A program made the translations under genes and the position numbers. The notes under the pieces were generated by a model. That model was not told the DNA's origin. It did not search any database and saw nothing but the letters and a program-made list of their open reading frames with translations. DNA of 31,096 bases. It comes from Amoebophrya sp. AT5.2 (lineage: Eukaryota; Sar; Dinophyceae; Syndiniales; Amoebophryaceae). Shown here in pieces: positions 8,229 through 19,000 of the stretch. The stretch's first letter is position 1, and each line of letters opens with the position of its first letter. Location: assembly GCA_005223375.1 (NCBI GenBank), contig RXOD01004035.1:1-31096 (forward strand), given 5' to 3'.

Positions 8229-10708
8229 ATGGGCGAGGGCAGAGTTGACAGCAAGATGGCGGTTGCGACCCCCGAGAAGGCGGAGAAAACCGCCGCCGGG
8301 AAGAAGAAGACGAGCGTGAACTCGACACCGGGGAAGGCGGCCGCCGACCCGCTCGTCGCGAAGCGAAAGGTGCTCTGCAATCGAGACCACTGGATGATCA
8401 TGATCTGGACAAATGATATTTTCAGACAATGAGAGTCGCTGTCCTCGCGGCATTTTATGCCATTTTATTGACCTCCGAATCCTCCTCTTTCTCGCCCAGC
8501 TCCACCACAATGCGGAACACACACCACTTCACTTTTTTCAGGAGCAAGTGGTGGCTGTTGCCGAGATGCAGGCGCTGTCGAAGGTGAAGCCATACATAGT
8601 CCAGTACGCAGACCAGATCGCCTTCGGTGCGGTCATGCTCGAGACAAAAGCCATTCCAGCAGCGCTGCAAGCCGTTGAGTACTTTGAGTTAGAAGTACTA
8701 TCTAGATTGATGCATCGTCTTCAGCTTCACCAATGTCACAGTCACTCCGCCCTTGAAGTGCGGCTCCAACTTCTTGAACCAATATCACAGGTACGGCAAG
8801 ATCGTGTGCAAGAAATTGGAGCCGCACTTCAAGGGCGAGGCCGGGGCGGAGCTGCTGCCTATGCTGTTTGGGTTTATCCTCTGCTTCTTCGGCGGCACCT
8901 TTCCCCTGCTCATCGCCGCCTTCGAAGCCTTCAAACTCGCCGGATGGGACAGTACTACTTTCTTACATTTGCTCTGGTGTTTGTGCGGATATTGACACTC
9001 ATATTCATGTTCTACTTCACCTAAATTGATACAGCAATGAGCAAGGCTTTGACGGACTTGTATGCGGAGGGGGAGGTTGCGGTGGAGGCCCACAAGAAGG
9101 ATGAGCAGGAGGCTATGAACCAGCCAGCTGTGGTAAGTAGGCAAGTGGCATCCGAGGTAACTTTAACTTTCTCGCCTCGAGAAATGCAATAACCGATTTT
9201 CAGGCGGTTATGGGAAAAGATGGTGAAGATGATCCATTGCGCCCCCGGACCTGGTGCCCCCGATATGCCACTAGGAGGATCGGGAGAGGGACCAGTTGGG
9301 GCATGGAGTGGGCCTCGGAGCATGGGTTGGGTACTTATTGGCTCTAATCCGATTGCAAGCGGTAGGGCCGGAGAGGAGGGAAGAAGACGCTGTCGACGAC
9401 TGCAATCGATCCTAGCTTGCATCCCTATCCCTTCGCCCTTCGCAGGAAAGAACAAAGACTCGCATAGGCTGGCTGCGGCGAAAATAGAAATACTTACCTC
9501 GATAAAATATAAACCTGTCCGGCGATGAGGATGACCTGTACCATTTCGGCCATTGAATACCAGCTCTGGCCGGGCCATAGAGGACTTGGACGGAGACGGC
9601 ATCCCCGACTCCCAGCAAATCACGCCCCAGGAACTGGTGACCAGGAAAGCGCTTTTAGTTGCCAGGGTGGTCAACCCAGAAAAGGTGTCCGCAGCTGTCA
9701 CCGCACTCAGCGCCGGGTATTTATAAATGTATTAATACTTTTTACATAGACTTCCACTTCTATCTACTCTCTGTCTCTCTCTTCTCTAACTGTACCTCTT
9801 TCTTAGAATCAATCGATCTCACCCATCGATCGCGTTTATCGACGAAAATAAACAGTGCCTTCGCCGTCCTCGCCTCTTTGAAGCTTTCCTTCGCCCGCGC
9901 CATCACGCTGGGGGCGACGCTGGGGCAGGTTTTGCAAAAGCAGGCTGAGTTCAACCTGATGCCCATTAAGCAAGAAAAAAACCCATTTTCCTGGAGATTG
10001 TTCCGGTGGTGGCGGGGGTCTTGTAGTTATTCTCTTGTAGGTGGGGTCTTGGATGGCTCGCTTACGGTGCGGCCTGTATTCTCTTGGGTTTATGGTCTCG
10101 TATTTGGTCTCATTGTGCTCCGATCCCAGGGAGAGAGCAAGCGCCGCCAAATGTAATTGACAGCCGGTGCCAGGACGAGTCGGTTGCCAGGGATTTGTCT
10201 GCGTTGTCTCGTATTTCGTCTGGTATTTCGTTTATGTTCCCCCGTAGAGCCACCCTCATAAGCGAAGCCGAATCATAGCCAAATCGGTGCCAGAAGAACA
10301 ATATATGCCGCCGAAAAGGGTTTTCTTCCCTCCTCTAAGCCCCCGGCGAAGCAGACCGTCCCCCAGGAGTACCACAAGTGGCTGCCTGTCATCTTCTCGT
10401 GGGTGACTAAGTTTATCGCCGTGTGGGTGGCCTTCATGCTGCAGACGGTGATTTCGGCGTTCCACTCCGCCATCCGCGGCGGGCAGTTGTTTGGGGTGAA
10501 TTTGGTTCGCTACTTAAACCGGATCGGCAAGATCGACTTCAACGAGGACGACAGCCTGATCGACGAGTTCGCGGGCTACGGCGCGGCCGGGTGCGGGTTT
10601 CTGTTCCAGTTCTACATGGGCTTCTCGCTGCCGTTCCCGCTGTGGATCGTGATGCTGCCGCTCTCGATCGCCGAGTACTCGCTCGGGGTGGCGGTGTCGT
10701 GGTTCTAG
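8229..10708 (+). CDS. Predicted multi-pass membrane protein with a DxDGDGIPD motif (about 7 exons)
   Basis: Exons: 8229-8369, 8542-8678, 8791-8951, 9035 to about 9132, about 9575-9716, 9856-9970, 10340-10708. Introns 1, 2, 3 and 5 fit GT...AG exactly and keep the frame. Intron 4 (about 9133-9575) could not be resolved uniquely. Intron 6 is a non-GT element joined at TAAGC. The N-terminus is Lys/Ala-rich and soluble. Exon 3 holds a hydrophobic segment (LLPMLFGFILCFFGGTFPLL) before GWD. Exon 5 carries EDLDGDGIPDSQQITPQEL, a calcium-loop-like run resembling a thrombospondin type 3 or degenerate EF-hand loop, with Gln where an EF-hand has its 12th-position Glu. Exon 7 has at least three hydrophobic stretches (VIFSWVTKFIAVWVAFML; GFLFQFYMGFSL; LWIVMLPLSIAEYSLGVAV). 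TAG at 10706-10708. Total is about 330-350 residues. I do not recognise the family. Start is the first Met (8229); Met at 8256 is an alternative. Confidence 0.75.
8748..8837 (+). repeat. 29-bp near-perfect inverted repeat straddling a 3' splice site
   Basis: The left arm 8748-8776 lies in intron 2 of the membrane protein gene. The right arm 8809-8837 lies in exon 3, coding KKLEPHFKG. The arms match at 28 of 29 positions. The 32-base loop (8777-8808) contains the acceptor CACAG|GTACGG at 8790/8791. The pre-mRNA could fold so that the acceptor sits in a hairpin loop. Confidence 0.9.
9133..9574 (+). other. Intron 4 of the membrane protein gene, boundaries unresolved
   Basis: The 5' end looks canonical (GTG|GTAAGT at 9133). 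Two small hairpins follow (TTTCTCG/CGAGAAA near 9164-9184; ATAACCG/CGGTTAT near 9189-9211). At the 3' side GCCAT[T/A]GA occurs at about 9550 and again at 9574, and CCAGCTsTGG occurs near 9122 and 9560. Several acceptors are therefore possible and no choice was clearly best. An extra small exon around 9205-9240 (reading AVMGKDGEDD) cannot be excluded. Confidence 0.4.
9967..10340 (+). mobile_element. Introner-like element, family A copy 1 (intron 6 of the membrane protein gene)
   Basis: TAAGC is present at 9967-9971 and 10336-10340; joining at it reads MPIK|PPAKQTV in frame. There is no GT at the 5' end (AAG|CAAG); the 3' end reads CTCTAAG. Subterminal inverted repeats are AAACCCATTTTC (9980-9991) and GAAAAGGGTTTTC (10312-10325). 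The interior has repeated TCTCGTATTTCGTCT-like stretches typical of the family. Confidence 0.75.
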
Positions 10709-11605
10709 GATCGATTTCTAGGAGGAAAAATAGCGCAAGCGCTTGTAGGATCAGGCAATCGGTTGTTGCTACGGGGACGAGATCTCGGAGCTAAAGTACT
10801 AATATTTACATCTTCCGATTTTTTGCCAGAAGGCAAAATCAAAAACCACACTACATCGCGAAAACACCATGAACATGGCCAGGCGACAGCATCGCTGAGA
10901 TCAACGACAAATATGAGGAGACGATAAAACGAAGATTTTTGCACAAAGAATTACAGAAAGAATCCCAAGACGAAGATGGCAGTGGAACATCCGATGCATC
11001 GGAAAGAACAAATCTTTCCAGACAGAAGGCAGTCGACATTTGTTCGACAGAAGAAAGTTGATGGCAGTGCTGCGAGTAATCGCAGGCTATGCAGTCGTCG
11101 TAAATGTTGTCGGTCCGCAATTTTAAATCCGAAAATGATGATTGCCGACAGACGGAGAAGGGACTTGTTTGTGGTCGTAATTCTTTCGTGGTACTACAAC
11201 GAACTATAAAACTCGTGCTAAAAAAATCAAAGTGGCAGCGTGCCGCAGCTTGCTTCCATCGTAGTCGTGGTCGTCACGCGATTGTGGATGTGCACTGTTT
11301 TGTCCGTATGTGAGCTATTGCGGTAGAGGATGAAGGATCCAATGGCCTCGCTTCCGCGGCCGCAACCAAGACTCTTACTTGTTTGGATCCACTAATTCTA
11401 CTTAATACTTATTCGGAATTACTCTCACGGTGACGCATACACTCACAGTCACAGTCGCTTCGACTGAATCGCACCCGACCCCAGCAAGAATAGACACAGA
11501 GTGTAGAAAGTATAATCTCCCTGCTTTTATTCTGATTTACCTTTACGTTTTCAAACTTAGCCTCCGCGTTCGGTGTCGTTTCTGCCTCCGCTGAGGGGGG
11601 CGAGA
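10709..11605. other. Intergenic region with one copy of a dispersed repeat
   Basis: No gene was seen. Bases 10993-11088 match, in two blocks, a stretch at 14968-15045 in the next intergenic region. Short G+C-poor frames here lack coding character on both strands. Confidence 0.5.
10993..11088. repeat. Dispersed intergenic repeat, copy 1
   Basis: Block 1 (10993-11014, beginning GATGCATCGGAAAGAAC) differs at one base from 14968-14989. Block 2 (11047-11088: ACAGAAG ... CAGTGCTGCGAGTAATCGC) differs at a handful of positions from 15005-15045. The sequence between blocks is diverged. On the minus strand the two copies read similar peptides (DYSQHCH ... FVLSDAS versus DYLQHCH ... FVLSNAS), but neither sits in a convincing gene. 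Confidence 0.75.
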
Positions 11606-14332
11606 ATGTGGGGCTCGAGATTTGATATGCTGACAAAAGCTGCGCTATTCCTATTTGTGGCGGAGATCCGCCTCCACCTCACCGTCTCTGCGACGAGGCG
11701 CTCCACGGGGGGACTGCGTGCCAATCCTGTGGCAGCAGAGCGGGACCAGGAGAGCGAGGACGGACAGACTGACAGAACTCGGAAATGGCTAGCCTTGTTG
11801 TTTAGGATGCGCGAACGGGGGCGGTGGGATGGGGGCGGGGGCGGAGGCCGCATCCCTCGGGGCGGCTTGAAGAGCAGCAAGACCCAGAGCGACAGGAGGC
11901 AGCAGGCCCTGCTACAAGCACAAGAAGGGAGAGGGACTACGGCAGCAGCAGCCTCAACTTCCCGGACTTCTGCTGGGGGGGTCTTTGACTCTGTACAGAA
12001 TGACTCTGTACAGGATCTGACGGTGGATTTTTCAAGAGATGTGTTCGCGATGTCGGTTGTTCGTTACACCGGAACTCGGGCCGCCATACACCATAGTTCG
12101 GGCTTCGAGCAGTGGTGCCCGAGTGGTGGGGCCTGGGGAGGGTACCTCCAATCAGACGCAGCTGCAGGGGACTATAACCAGACGCACGACTATTCGAGAT
12201 CGAAGCGTCCCCCTCTTCAGCTCGAGCACTGCATAAAAGGGCTGAATGTGCGAGGTCCAGACAGCAGGCGGCAGTTGGAGCAGGAGCGAGAAAAGTACGC
12301 AGTTCTGTTTAAGCCTTTTGTTGTGAAGGGGGAGGACGACGAGCTGGAGACCCTGGGAGACACGAGCATGATCTTTGAGCCAAGCTATGAGAAGAGCAGA
12401 ACGCCCTGGGTGTATAGCAGACGCAAGGAGAAATCCGCGTCGCCACCGGGATTAGTGGTCCTCGCACGCGATTACGACGCTGGAAACCACGAGGACGTCG
12501 AAAGCGGTGGCGGGGAGGTCGGAAAGGGTCGTCCTATTAGGTGCCTGACCACCGCAAAGGTAGAGAATGTCCCGCACGGGTCGAAGGCAGAGGTGGAAAA
12601 AGCATACTCCAACTTAATCCAGCGGCACTTGAGGAAAATGGATTTCGTTGAGCTCGCCTTTCCGTGGCGCAAGGAGCCATCGGACTGCCTGCGTTGGCGT
12701 TGGATTCCGTATGGACACGGGAAGTACCTTGACGCGGAGGATATGGCGAGCCTTGCGACTTAATCTCCAACTACTTACTTAGTAAATAAGATAGGCATTT
12801 GCATTAGGCTTTACTGCGGGGGTCAGGGGCTGGAAGGATGTCCCGAGAGTTCTAGACGTCTAGAAGGGGTGCTCGCAGGAGGAGAGGCATCTTGCTTCTA
12901 TGCCTCCCGGGTGTGCCTGTGCTTGAAGGTCCAAGTAAACTGGCATCAGTGGAGGCCTCTCCGCGTGCGGATTCTAGGTGAAGCCAGGCGCAGACAAGTG
13001 GCTTCTTTTGTCGGGATGCCAGAGGGGGTTCGCAGATGAGGGTCTTCCCCATCCCTCTCCTCGACCCCCCTGCCCGATTCTCGTGACGGTTGGTTCAGCG
13101 GCAGAACAACATCGGCCGCCCGGTCGAAATGTCCTCCGCCGCCCTCACTTAAATTAATAATTGCTGACTTCTTTTACTTTTTATATATAGTTTTTTATTT
13201 ATAGGTCTTCTTGCGAAATTAAGTCGCAAAGCTTGCCATAGAGGAAAACGTAGGGCGGCGCAATGTGTTTCACCTGCGTGCGTTCGTTCCGAGCGACGTC
13301 GAGAAGAAGTACTGGACCGGGCAGCAGGGAAGAGAAGGGTTCTGCCTGACGGTGGGACTCGACCAGTACTGGGGTACCGGTACTCATCAACTGCAGCAAA
13401 AACTACACGGGAGCGAATGGCGCTTCGGGTCCGGAATCTATCTTTGGCCATGCATTGCGGATGACCAGATCGAGAGACAGCTGCACTCTGAAAAATACAA
13501 AAGTGGCTCTTTCAAACGGAGGTCGGCTTGGAAAGGGGGTCTCCGGAAAGAGCGTCTTGGGGTGGTGAAGTTGGAGAGGAGAAACTTTCCCAATGCTTTC
13601 CTCAAGAAGATCCGGGGTGATGTCGCTCATAGTCGCAGCAGAAAAAGGCCTTCCGCGTCCGCCGCGGAGGTCCCCGCTGCAGGTGCGAGGAGTGGGGCTG
13701 ACGGGTCAGGGAAAGAAGAAGAAGAAGAAAAAGAAGAAGGCGAGTCGTCAGGGGGGCGAGTCGGCGCCGATACTCATAGAGCGCCAAACTCAACGCCATC
13801 AAACAACGATGATTCCCAGGGAAGCAGCGGATCCCCCGGCGCCCTTTCACTCTCACTCTTGCTGTGCGTCGCCTTGTTTTTTGCAGCCGGAGCTTTTTTC
13901 GGCGTGCTCGTCGACAGGTGCTGCTGCCGCGGCGAGGAGAGGCCCATCTCGTCGTCGCGGGGATCGTACGACGTATTGCTATCCACCTCCTCAAGCTCCG
14001 CTATAATTTCCTCCACGCATGTTCTTAACGGTGCGGGTTCATCGCAGGCGCCAGGAGGAGAAGCGGACGCGTCAGAGCCGGCAAAACCAGAGCTGGCGGA
14101 GCAGAAGAGGAAGAAGGAAAAAGCGACGGGGACCGGCCATGTCGGCGCACCAGGAAGCAAAAAAGAAAAGTCGAGAAGTCCTCCGAATAATAAACGGGGC
14201 CTCGATCATCATGTTGAAGGCGATGGCGTAATAAAGGCGACGTCGCAGAAGAAGTCAGAAGAAGACGTCTTTTCCGGGGACCGGAAGACGGAGCTAGAAA
14301 TTAGCCCGAGTGGGACGCTCAGTTTCGGATAA
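11606..14332 (+). CDS. Predicted single-pass membrane protein with signal peptide (2 exons)
   Basis: Exons 11606-12756 and 13237-14332 join at CTTGC (present at 12752-12756 and 13232-13236) to give 2247 nt, 748 residues. The N-terminus has a hydrophobic stretch (MLTKAALFLFVAEI, residues about 8-25) that could be a signal peptide. A long extracellular-type region follows with basic, Gly-rich and Ser-rich parts and a 15-bp tandem repeat (FDSVQ-NDSVQD at about 11985-12020). Exon 2 opens with a more folded-looking region (YWTGQQGREGFCLTVGLDQYW; GSGIYLWPC). A single membrane helix lies at residues about 584-610 (LSLSLLLCVALFFAAGAFFG), followed by VDRCCCRGEER, a Cys cluster that could be palmitoylated, and a Lys/Glu/Ser-rich tail. 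I do not recognise the ectodomain. The start is the first ATG of the frame; the signal-peptide call depends on it. The first about 300 nt have weaker coding character. Confidence 0.7.
12752..13236 (+). mobile_element. Introner-like element, family B copy 1 (intron of the single-pass membrane protein gene)
   Basis: The direct repeat CTTGC flanks the element and one copy completes the exon join. Immediately inside are inverted repeats GACTTAAT (12757-12764) and ATTAAGTC (about 13219-13226). No GT donor fits. The interior (about 12820-13125) is clearly homologous to 16524-16855 in the intron of the PA14 gene, for example CCTGCCCGATTCTCGTGACG in both. Confidence 0.8.
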
Positions 14333-15430
14333 CGAACGAACACAAGGAAGACAGGGGCAGAAAGATGACGGAAACAAAAACGAGACGGAAGTAACTGGAG
14401 CGAGCGAGGAGCGGGGCGGTCGTGATCGCCCACACCTTCGACCCGTTTGCTTTTCTCACAGCGCAGGGAGCGATCGCGCGTGCCGAGGAGATCCGGAATA
14501 CTGTGCGGAGTGAAAGGGATGTGCACGTCGCGCGAGTCCTCGCCGTGAGGCGCATGAGGCGCGCGAAGGACGAATGCTGGAACCGATAACCGAAGATGTA
14601 AACTTGAACAGGGAATGCTTTATTTATGTTGCAGTTGCTATACCTACCGACTTTCTGTCTTGTATTTCAATCACTTTCAAATTCAACTTATCACGAATTT
14701 CCTATTGATATGTCACCACTGCGCTCTTTGTCGTACTGATCCTCACGTCTATTGTCGATCGTAGCTGTCGCTGTGCTCAGTTCATCGTTCTACAATCGAA
14801 AAGTGTGATTGTGTCGCACCCATCCTGTCCCACCTAGGTACACCGTCGGCCAAAGTGTGGTGGTGTATGAGCAGGTCCGTGGCGAGCGCGAGTAAGCGAG
14901 CACTTCACTTATACGACTCTTATGGGATTACTAGGCGCTTCCCGCACGTTGAAAGAACAAAGAAGTCGATGCATTGGAAAGAACAAATCGAGGCATAGCT
15001 GCACCACAGAAGACCGTGTGACAGTGCTGCAAGTAGTCGCAGGCTGCAGCCGATGTCCGAAGGTATTCAGAAGCATCCATTCGATCGTCTGAATTTCGCG
15101 AGGGAAAACGGCAGAGAGAAAGTGGAGAGCGAAAAGTCGGGAAGAGGGTCCTCTCTGCATGAAAAGTGAAAACTTCGGCTCCGCTCGGTGGTGGTGCCGA
15201 TAGTGCCTCGTGCTTTTCATAGGTCAAAGCGAAAATTTCTACCAGGACCTCAACACACGACCCCTGTCTTTGTCATCCCTTCTGCATGCAATACGAAGAC
15301 AACAACGAACAGACCGCAGCGGCTGTGCTATGGCCACGAAAATGATGGCGCGCAGCAACATGGCCATCAATGGCGCTAGTCACTGATCAATCGAACATCC
15401 TCGTCACTGATCAATCGGCCGCGTGGCAGA
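14333..15430. other. Intergenic region with repeats, no gene seen
   Basis: Holds copy 2 of the dispersed intergenic repeat (14968-15045). Near its 3' end is a tandem pair of TCACTGATCAATCG at about 15379-15418 (25-bp period). No frame on either strand shows sustained coding character. Confidence 0.5.
14968..15045. repeat. Dispersed intergenic repeat, copy 2
   Basis: Partner of 10993-11088. Each copy lies some hundreds of bases downstream of a + strand gene's stop codon, in otherwise unrelated intergenic sequence. Confidence 0.75.
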
Positions 15431-15553
15431 ATGTTGCCGGAGGGCGAACACTACAGGTGGGAGCGCGGGTTTGCTCCGTCTTGTAGCTCCACTGCGTCTG
15501 CATGCTACCAGATCAAGCAAACAAGGCGCGCAGGCTCCGACGCTGAAGAACGT

Positions 15554-16008
15554 GACTCCAGAGTCTTCTGGTTGGGACGACACACCATGATGTCATCTAC
15601 GAACACAACTTCCGAGTCGTGCAGCGACAGCGACAGCAGAACCGGGAGCCGATGGCGACACGGGCGCGCAGCGGAGGTTTTCGCTCGAAGGATCGGATCC
15701 CGCCGCCCAAAGGATCCTGGGAAGCCGGATGGCGGGGTCCGCCGGACGCCGAACAGATGGCCGCGGACCCAGCAATCCTGGTGCTGCGGGAGGTCGCGAC
15801 GACCCTCCACACTGCTGCCCAGACCACCAGCGTCTAGACGCTGCCGACAACCCACCACCCCGGGCGTTAGCAACTCAAAAGCTCCTTCCTGTGGCTGTAC
15901 TGCGCGGCTTGATCCCCCGACGACGCGGTTAGATCAAGCTCCTGGCAGCTTGCTTCCCGTTTTGCGTCCAGATTCCGAACCGATGGACTCCAGAGTCTTG
16001 TTGGGAGC
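15554..16008 (+). repeat. Direct repeat pair GACTCCAGAGTCTT, 432 bases apart, in the 5' part of the PA14 gene
   Basis: GACTCCAGAGTCTT begins at 15554 and 15986; the next bases (CTGGTTGGGA and GTTGGGA) are also related. The distance is a multiple of three and the frame is open from 15431 through 16461. The intervening 432 bases could therefore be a further intron-like insertion or simply upstream sequence. Confidence 0.7.
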
Positions 16009-16063
16009 GTTCCCCTATCCGGCTGCCCGGGATGATCCGGGAAAAATTCAAAGGAAACCGGAG

Positions 16064-19000
16064 ATGAAAGCCGGGTGGGGTCGTCCGGGGAGGCCGGATT
16101 GCTGGGTCACGGCCTGCTGTCGACGGGCTCTCTTACCCCCAGCCTGCCGGACTTTTTCGCTATTTTTTTCAAGGCCGCTACTTACAAGGCCTCCGCCTCC
16201 GTTTTTCCTAGCCGCTACTCTACTTCTCTTCTTCCTACTACTCTTTTCCACTCCCGCCCGCGGCCAGCTGCGCGGGCTACTCGGCGAGTATTACGAGCTG
16301 GACTACGACGCCGAGGACCTGCCGTGCAATCTGGACTCCCTAGAGGACGCCTTCCTCGGGCAGGTCCCGCACGTGCAGACCACGGAGTCCGACGGACTCG
16401 AGATCGAGAAGCTCACGCCCGCCAACTGTATCAAGAGCCTATTGCGACTTGGCTATTGCAACTACTTAACTTTCTGAAAAAAAAGTTATGTTTGTATCTG
16501 TAACGGGGTGGTTCTGTCCTGAAGGGATCGATGGGGGGCTGGAAGGATCGATGCGGAGAGACCTAGACCGATCTGGGGGTGCGAGCACTGCTCGCAGTGG
16601 CGGGGAGGCACGTGCTATGCCTCTTCGGTCTAGGTCTGTAGTAGAAGGGCCAAGGTGGAGACTGGCATCCGTCGAGGCCTCTCCGCGTGCGCAATCTAGT
16701 CAGGACCAGATAATTCAGACAAATGGCTTCTTTTGTAGGGAAGCCACAGGGGGTTCCATCGCAAAGGGTCTTGCTCATCTCGCTCTCCTCGACCCTCGCC
16801 TGCCCGATTCTCGTGACGGTCGGTCCAGCGGCAGAAGAACATCGGCCCTCGAAATATCACGAAAATATCGCTTCCGCCGTTGCTTTTTTTTATATAGCTT
16901 AAGAAATTCTCGGTCGCAGTAGAGGGCTCGCCATAAACTGCAAGTGGAACCTGGTGGAGCGCACCGACCGGTATCCGGAGGTGTTTTACCCGACGATCGA
17001 GAACGCGCGCGTGGATTTAGGTTTTAAAAGGGACGTGCGGGACGAGAAGTACTACATCGATTTTATTCTCTACCCGAAGGAGCAGCCGCCGGGCTCGCCG
17101 CTGAGGGACGAGGTGGGGTACGCGTCGAACGCTTACCTCAGGCTGGGGTACCGCCTGTTGGAGGTGAACGGTGACGACAGCGAGTTCATGTTAAGGGCTA
17201 TTGTGAAAAAACTCAGCCGCTTATAGGTAGTACCAGCCCCCGCTTGAAGGTTGCGTGCTGAGAGCCATGGCCGATAGCTTTATTTCCCCTCGAGCGAGAG
17301 GACTCGGACCCAGACTCAGGAGTTCCGACCGATAGGCCGCCCCGACAAGGCTGCGGCCGCCTCGATGCCGAGGCGATGCCACTTGTCGATGCTGCTGGCT
17401 ATTAGCCACCGTATTATCGCAGCTGGGTGACGACGAGGATGACCATCGATGTCCAAATGGGTGCCATCTCCGATAATACGTATAACGGCCAGGCCATTTT
17501 CTCGGATATTAACTTCATCCCTAATAGCCTGACCCTGATGGCGGCTGATGTTTTTTCGGATTCTCTAACCCTGCTGCGGCCGGAGATTTTGTCGAAAAAC
17601 GTGTTTCTGGCCGGCACGCCCATCCGCATGAAGTTCCAGGCGTTCAAACTAGAGTACTTCTGCAGCGGCGTTATCACTTTTCAGGCCAACTTTTTCGGCA
17701 CCCTGCAGGGAGCCCTGGAGATCCGCAACCCGGGGCGCTACGACTTCCGCCTCTACAGCAGTGTTAAGAGCGGGGAGCGATCAACCCGTATCGATGTAAT
17801 TGTGCATCATTTTGTGTGTACAGCGAATGTCTGTGTGGAGAAGCATCGGTCTGTTCCTGGGAAGGAGGGGCGAGGGCCATCGATCGGCGCCCCGTGCGTC
17901 GAACATCGATAGGCAGTAGACCATCGATAGGCACTACCACTAGACCCGCGATAGGCACTAGACCATCGATAGGCACTAGACCATCGATAGGTACTAGACC
18001 ATCGATAGACCATCGATAGGCACTAGACCATGTACTTAAATCAAAAATGTGATGTGGGGTCCTCCTGTCTTTGTGTCGTGGTGGTCTCTCTTGTATTCAT
18101 TGACCCGTATAATTGTGATGTTTTTGTTTAAATATATACGGGTTGTTCATCAGCTGCCTGTAACAGTGTCGCCCAGGTGAACTTCATCATGGGACACGAC
18201 CACTGCGCCGGGGGGGACGTGTGGGGCTACAACGACGGAGCGTGCGGCCCGCGGTCGGCGATCCAAAACCTGAAGATGAGTTCGCTCACGCGGCACATGT
18301 CGGGCGCGATCGGGACGGAGTGCATGGCGCCGGGAAGCGACACCACCGTGTGCCAGGACAAGGCCTACCAAAGCAGGGTGCCGGCAGGTTTGACTAATGA
18401 AATTCATCGTACTATGGCAATCGATCGATAATCATATCGATTAATCGTTTTGGTCGGATTGTAAGAGCGGTAGTTGCTATCAATTTAGCTTATGAATGTC
18501 TGTAAGTCCTAAATCGTAGCACACTGCTCAATTAAACTCCAGCTGCTGCCGACGCGGGGAAGTACGACTGTCATAAGAAACCTACCGTGCATTCCTTGGC
18601 AATTAGTCGGATTTCGGTTGTCGTCGAATCGAATACGCCGATTTCCCTATGATACACAGGCGACATTTGCTTCAACACTGCGAACGGGTGCGAGCCGTTC
18701 AGCGTGTGGGCGATGCAGCTTCCGGACGCGAAGTGTGACGCCCAGTCCAACGACGGAAAAATAACCGCGGCGCGCACCCTCGAGCGGCACCGGTGGATGC
18801 GGGCGGGCTTCCACCCGCTGCGGGTGAACATTGCGCGCCGCTTCATGTCGAACAACTTCGACACGGTCGGCTTATGACGATCTATTCTACCTCACTGCTA
18901 TTACTTTACTACTTCAAAAATTTCGACTCACTGCCCGGGGGTCTGGGGGCACGGGCCGCTGGAAGGACCTATGGAGGAAGGTTCAGAGTAATGGCGGCAC

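Noticed and set aside
17903..18030. CRISPR-like array of short repeats.
   Set aside because: Units are contiguous with no unique spacers, are inside an intron, and the genome is eukaryotic; it is a minisatellite.
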